From Methylobacterium thuringiense (GTDB lineage Bacteria; Pseudomonadota; Alphaproteobacteria; Rhizobiales; Beijerinckiaceae): a DNA stretch of 64,000 nucleotides. The position numbers and the translations under genes are program-made. The notes beneath the pieces were generated by a model. That model had not been told where the DNA came from. It made no database searches and saw only the letters and a list, made by a program, of their open reading frames with translations. Shown piece after piece: positions 63,177-64,000 of the stretch (position 1 is its first letter; each line of letters opens with the position of its first letter). The stretch is from positions 167,043 to 231,042 of the forward strand of contig NZ_BPRA01000005.1 in NCBI RefSeq assembly GCF_022179645.1, written 5' to 3'.

Positions 63177-63662
63177 CTAAAAACAGTGTTTCGACGTCAA
63201 ATCTGGCTCGTCTTCAAATTCCGCTGAAACGGATGCTTGGATCTCGGCCTCCAGATCCGAGACTCGGCGGCGCAGCTGGCGTTCATCCTCCCAGCGCGTG
63301 GTATCGTCGCGGATGATCGCGGCGATGCCGGTGACCGCGCCGTCGGCGCCATGGAGCATGCCCACGGTGAAGGCGATGGAGAGCGCGCGGCCGTCTTTGT
63401 GCAGGGCCGGCACGCGCAGCACGTCGGCGCCGTACTTGGTCACGCCCGTGCGCATGGTCTTGTGGTAGCCGTCCCAGTGGCGCCGACGGTGACGGTCGGG
63501 GGTGATCAGGTCGAGGCGCTGGCCGAGGGCTTCGGCCTCGGAAAATCCGAAGATCCGCTCGGCGGCCGGATTCCAGACCACGATCAGCCCCTCCGGATCG
63601 GAGACGACCACCGCGTCGCCGATGGCGGCGACCAGCCCGGAAACGTCGAAGCCCGGTGCCAT
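63177..63662 (-). CDS. PAS-domain protein upstream of frc copy 2
   Basis: The protein has 161 aa. A single PAS domain covers residues about 5-125 (AAIGDAVVVSDPEGLIVVWN, PAAERIFGFSEAEALGQRL, then ALHKDGRALSIAFTVGMLHG). A C-terminal coiled-coil tail (EDERQLRRRVSDLEAEIQAS) ends it. There is no output domain. It may sense redox or a ligand for another protein. The start is uncertain: the ATG at 63662 lacks a good Shine-Dalgarno, and a longer reading would run into the operator. Confidence 0.75.
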   Translation of the reverse strand: MAPGFDVSGLVAAIGDAVVVSDPEGLIVVWNPAAERIFGFSEAEALGQRLDLITPDRHRRRHWDGYHKTMRTGVTKYGADVLRVPALHKDGRALSIAFTVGMLHGADGAVTGIAAIIRDDTTRWEDERQLRRRVSDLEAEIQASVSAEFEDEPDLTSKHCF

Positions 63663-63774
63663 GATCACGCCGACGCCGCGTGCCGGATGGCGATGCAGGG
63701 ATCGGTCATGGCGTCTGATCCTCCCGTTTTCCGGATCGAGAGGCTCGCCCCCTCGCTCCAGTGACTCGGTGATT

Positions 63775-63809
63775 GGCATCTGGTATACCAAATACGAAAT
63801 CAGCGTCAA
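63775..63809 (-). promoter_or_regulatory. promoter-operator for the PAS-frc operon
   Basis: Minus-strand TTGACG (63809-63804), a 16-nt spacer and TATACC (63787-63782) overlap the dyad GGTAT-ACCAG-ATGCC (63789-63775). Confidence 0.7.
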
Positions 63810-63920
63810 GACCGGGCCGGACCACTTCGATCGCTCACTTCCGGGATACCGGCATGCGGCAGTTCGTTGGGTCCAAGGCGGGACCACGTGGCGGCAGGAT
63901 CAGGCGAGGACACAGCCGGC

Positions 63921-64000
63921 ATGGCACCGAGCATCACCATCACCCAGGTCGAGGGCTTCAAGTTCCTGATCGATTTCGGCGCGGCCTTTCCGGCGCTGGT
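63921..64000 (+). CDS. probable OsmC-family protein, truncated by the window edge
   Basis: Only 26 residues are visible (MAPSITITQVEGFKFLIDFG, then AAFPAL). The lead of short beta strands with VDF/IDFG resembles the N-terminus of OsmC-type proteins (peroxide or thiol reductases). It diverges from the PAS-frc operon. The identification is weak until the rest is seen. Confidence 0.45.
   Translation, partial: MAPSITITQVEGFKFLIDFGAAFPAL

Overview
The window is GC-rich chromosomal DNA from an alphaproteobacterium of the Rhizobiales/Hyphomicrobiales. It is most likely a Methylobacterium/Methylorubrum-type methylotroph. That reading rests on CtrA next to fliI-fliJ, a PopZ-like polar organiser beside valS and tolC, an imuA-imuB-dnaE2 mutasome with an alphaproteobacterial LexA box (GAAC-N7-GAAC), and a large oxalate-utilisation cluster. 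The genus is inference; I made no database comparison.

Layout. 0.2-5.7 kb (minus): a small membrane protein, a 3-hydroxyisobutyryl-CoA hydrolase, a TctC-type solute-binding protein and a large MscS channel. 6.3-8 kb: an HNH nuclease, an SMR transporter gene broken by a one-base deletion, and a DUF2459-like protein. 8-14 kb (minus): valS, popZ, tolC and a PIMT-family methyltransferase, then tRNA-Cys and tRNA-Asn. 15-21 kb: the SOS cassette imuA-imuB-dnaE2. 20.9-25 kb: ctrA divergent from fliI-fliJ, then an LPG-synthase-like membrane protein.

25.2-41.3 kb (plus): an apparent secretion/surface-display locus. It encodes a periplasmic adaptor, a GAF-HlyD adaptor, a site-2-protease (M50)-HlyD fusion, a giant protein of about 3,270 aa (LEPR-type N-terminus, DUF4347-like domain, many cadherin/Ig-like repeats) and a TolC-type lipoprotein. 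No ABC transporter is encoded and the giant protein has no RTX repeats, so this is not a standard type I system.

41.4-48.1 kb: a sulfur island. Thiosulfate-type transporter halves and a TIGR01244-like protein lie on the minus strand. A small protein, CysE, a family 2B encapsulin shell (with cNMP-binding-like domain) and a cysteine desulfurase with a 285-residue low-complexity N-terminal cargo extension lie on the plus strand.

48.4-63.8 kb: the oxalate regulon. It holds a GntR/FCD regulator, two formyl-CoA transferases, two OxlT antiporters, oxalyl-CoA decarboxylase, a PAS protein, a CBS protein, a P-loop protein of unknown function and two previously easy-to-miss small ORFs. Six promoters here share the dyad GGTAT-N5-ATACC, usually just downstream of a TTGAC -35 box, which I interpret as the operator of the local GntR repressor. 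An alpha/beta hydrolase and an HPP-CBS membrane protein are interspersed, and the window ends inside a probable OsmC-like gene.
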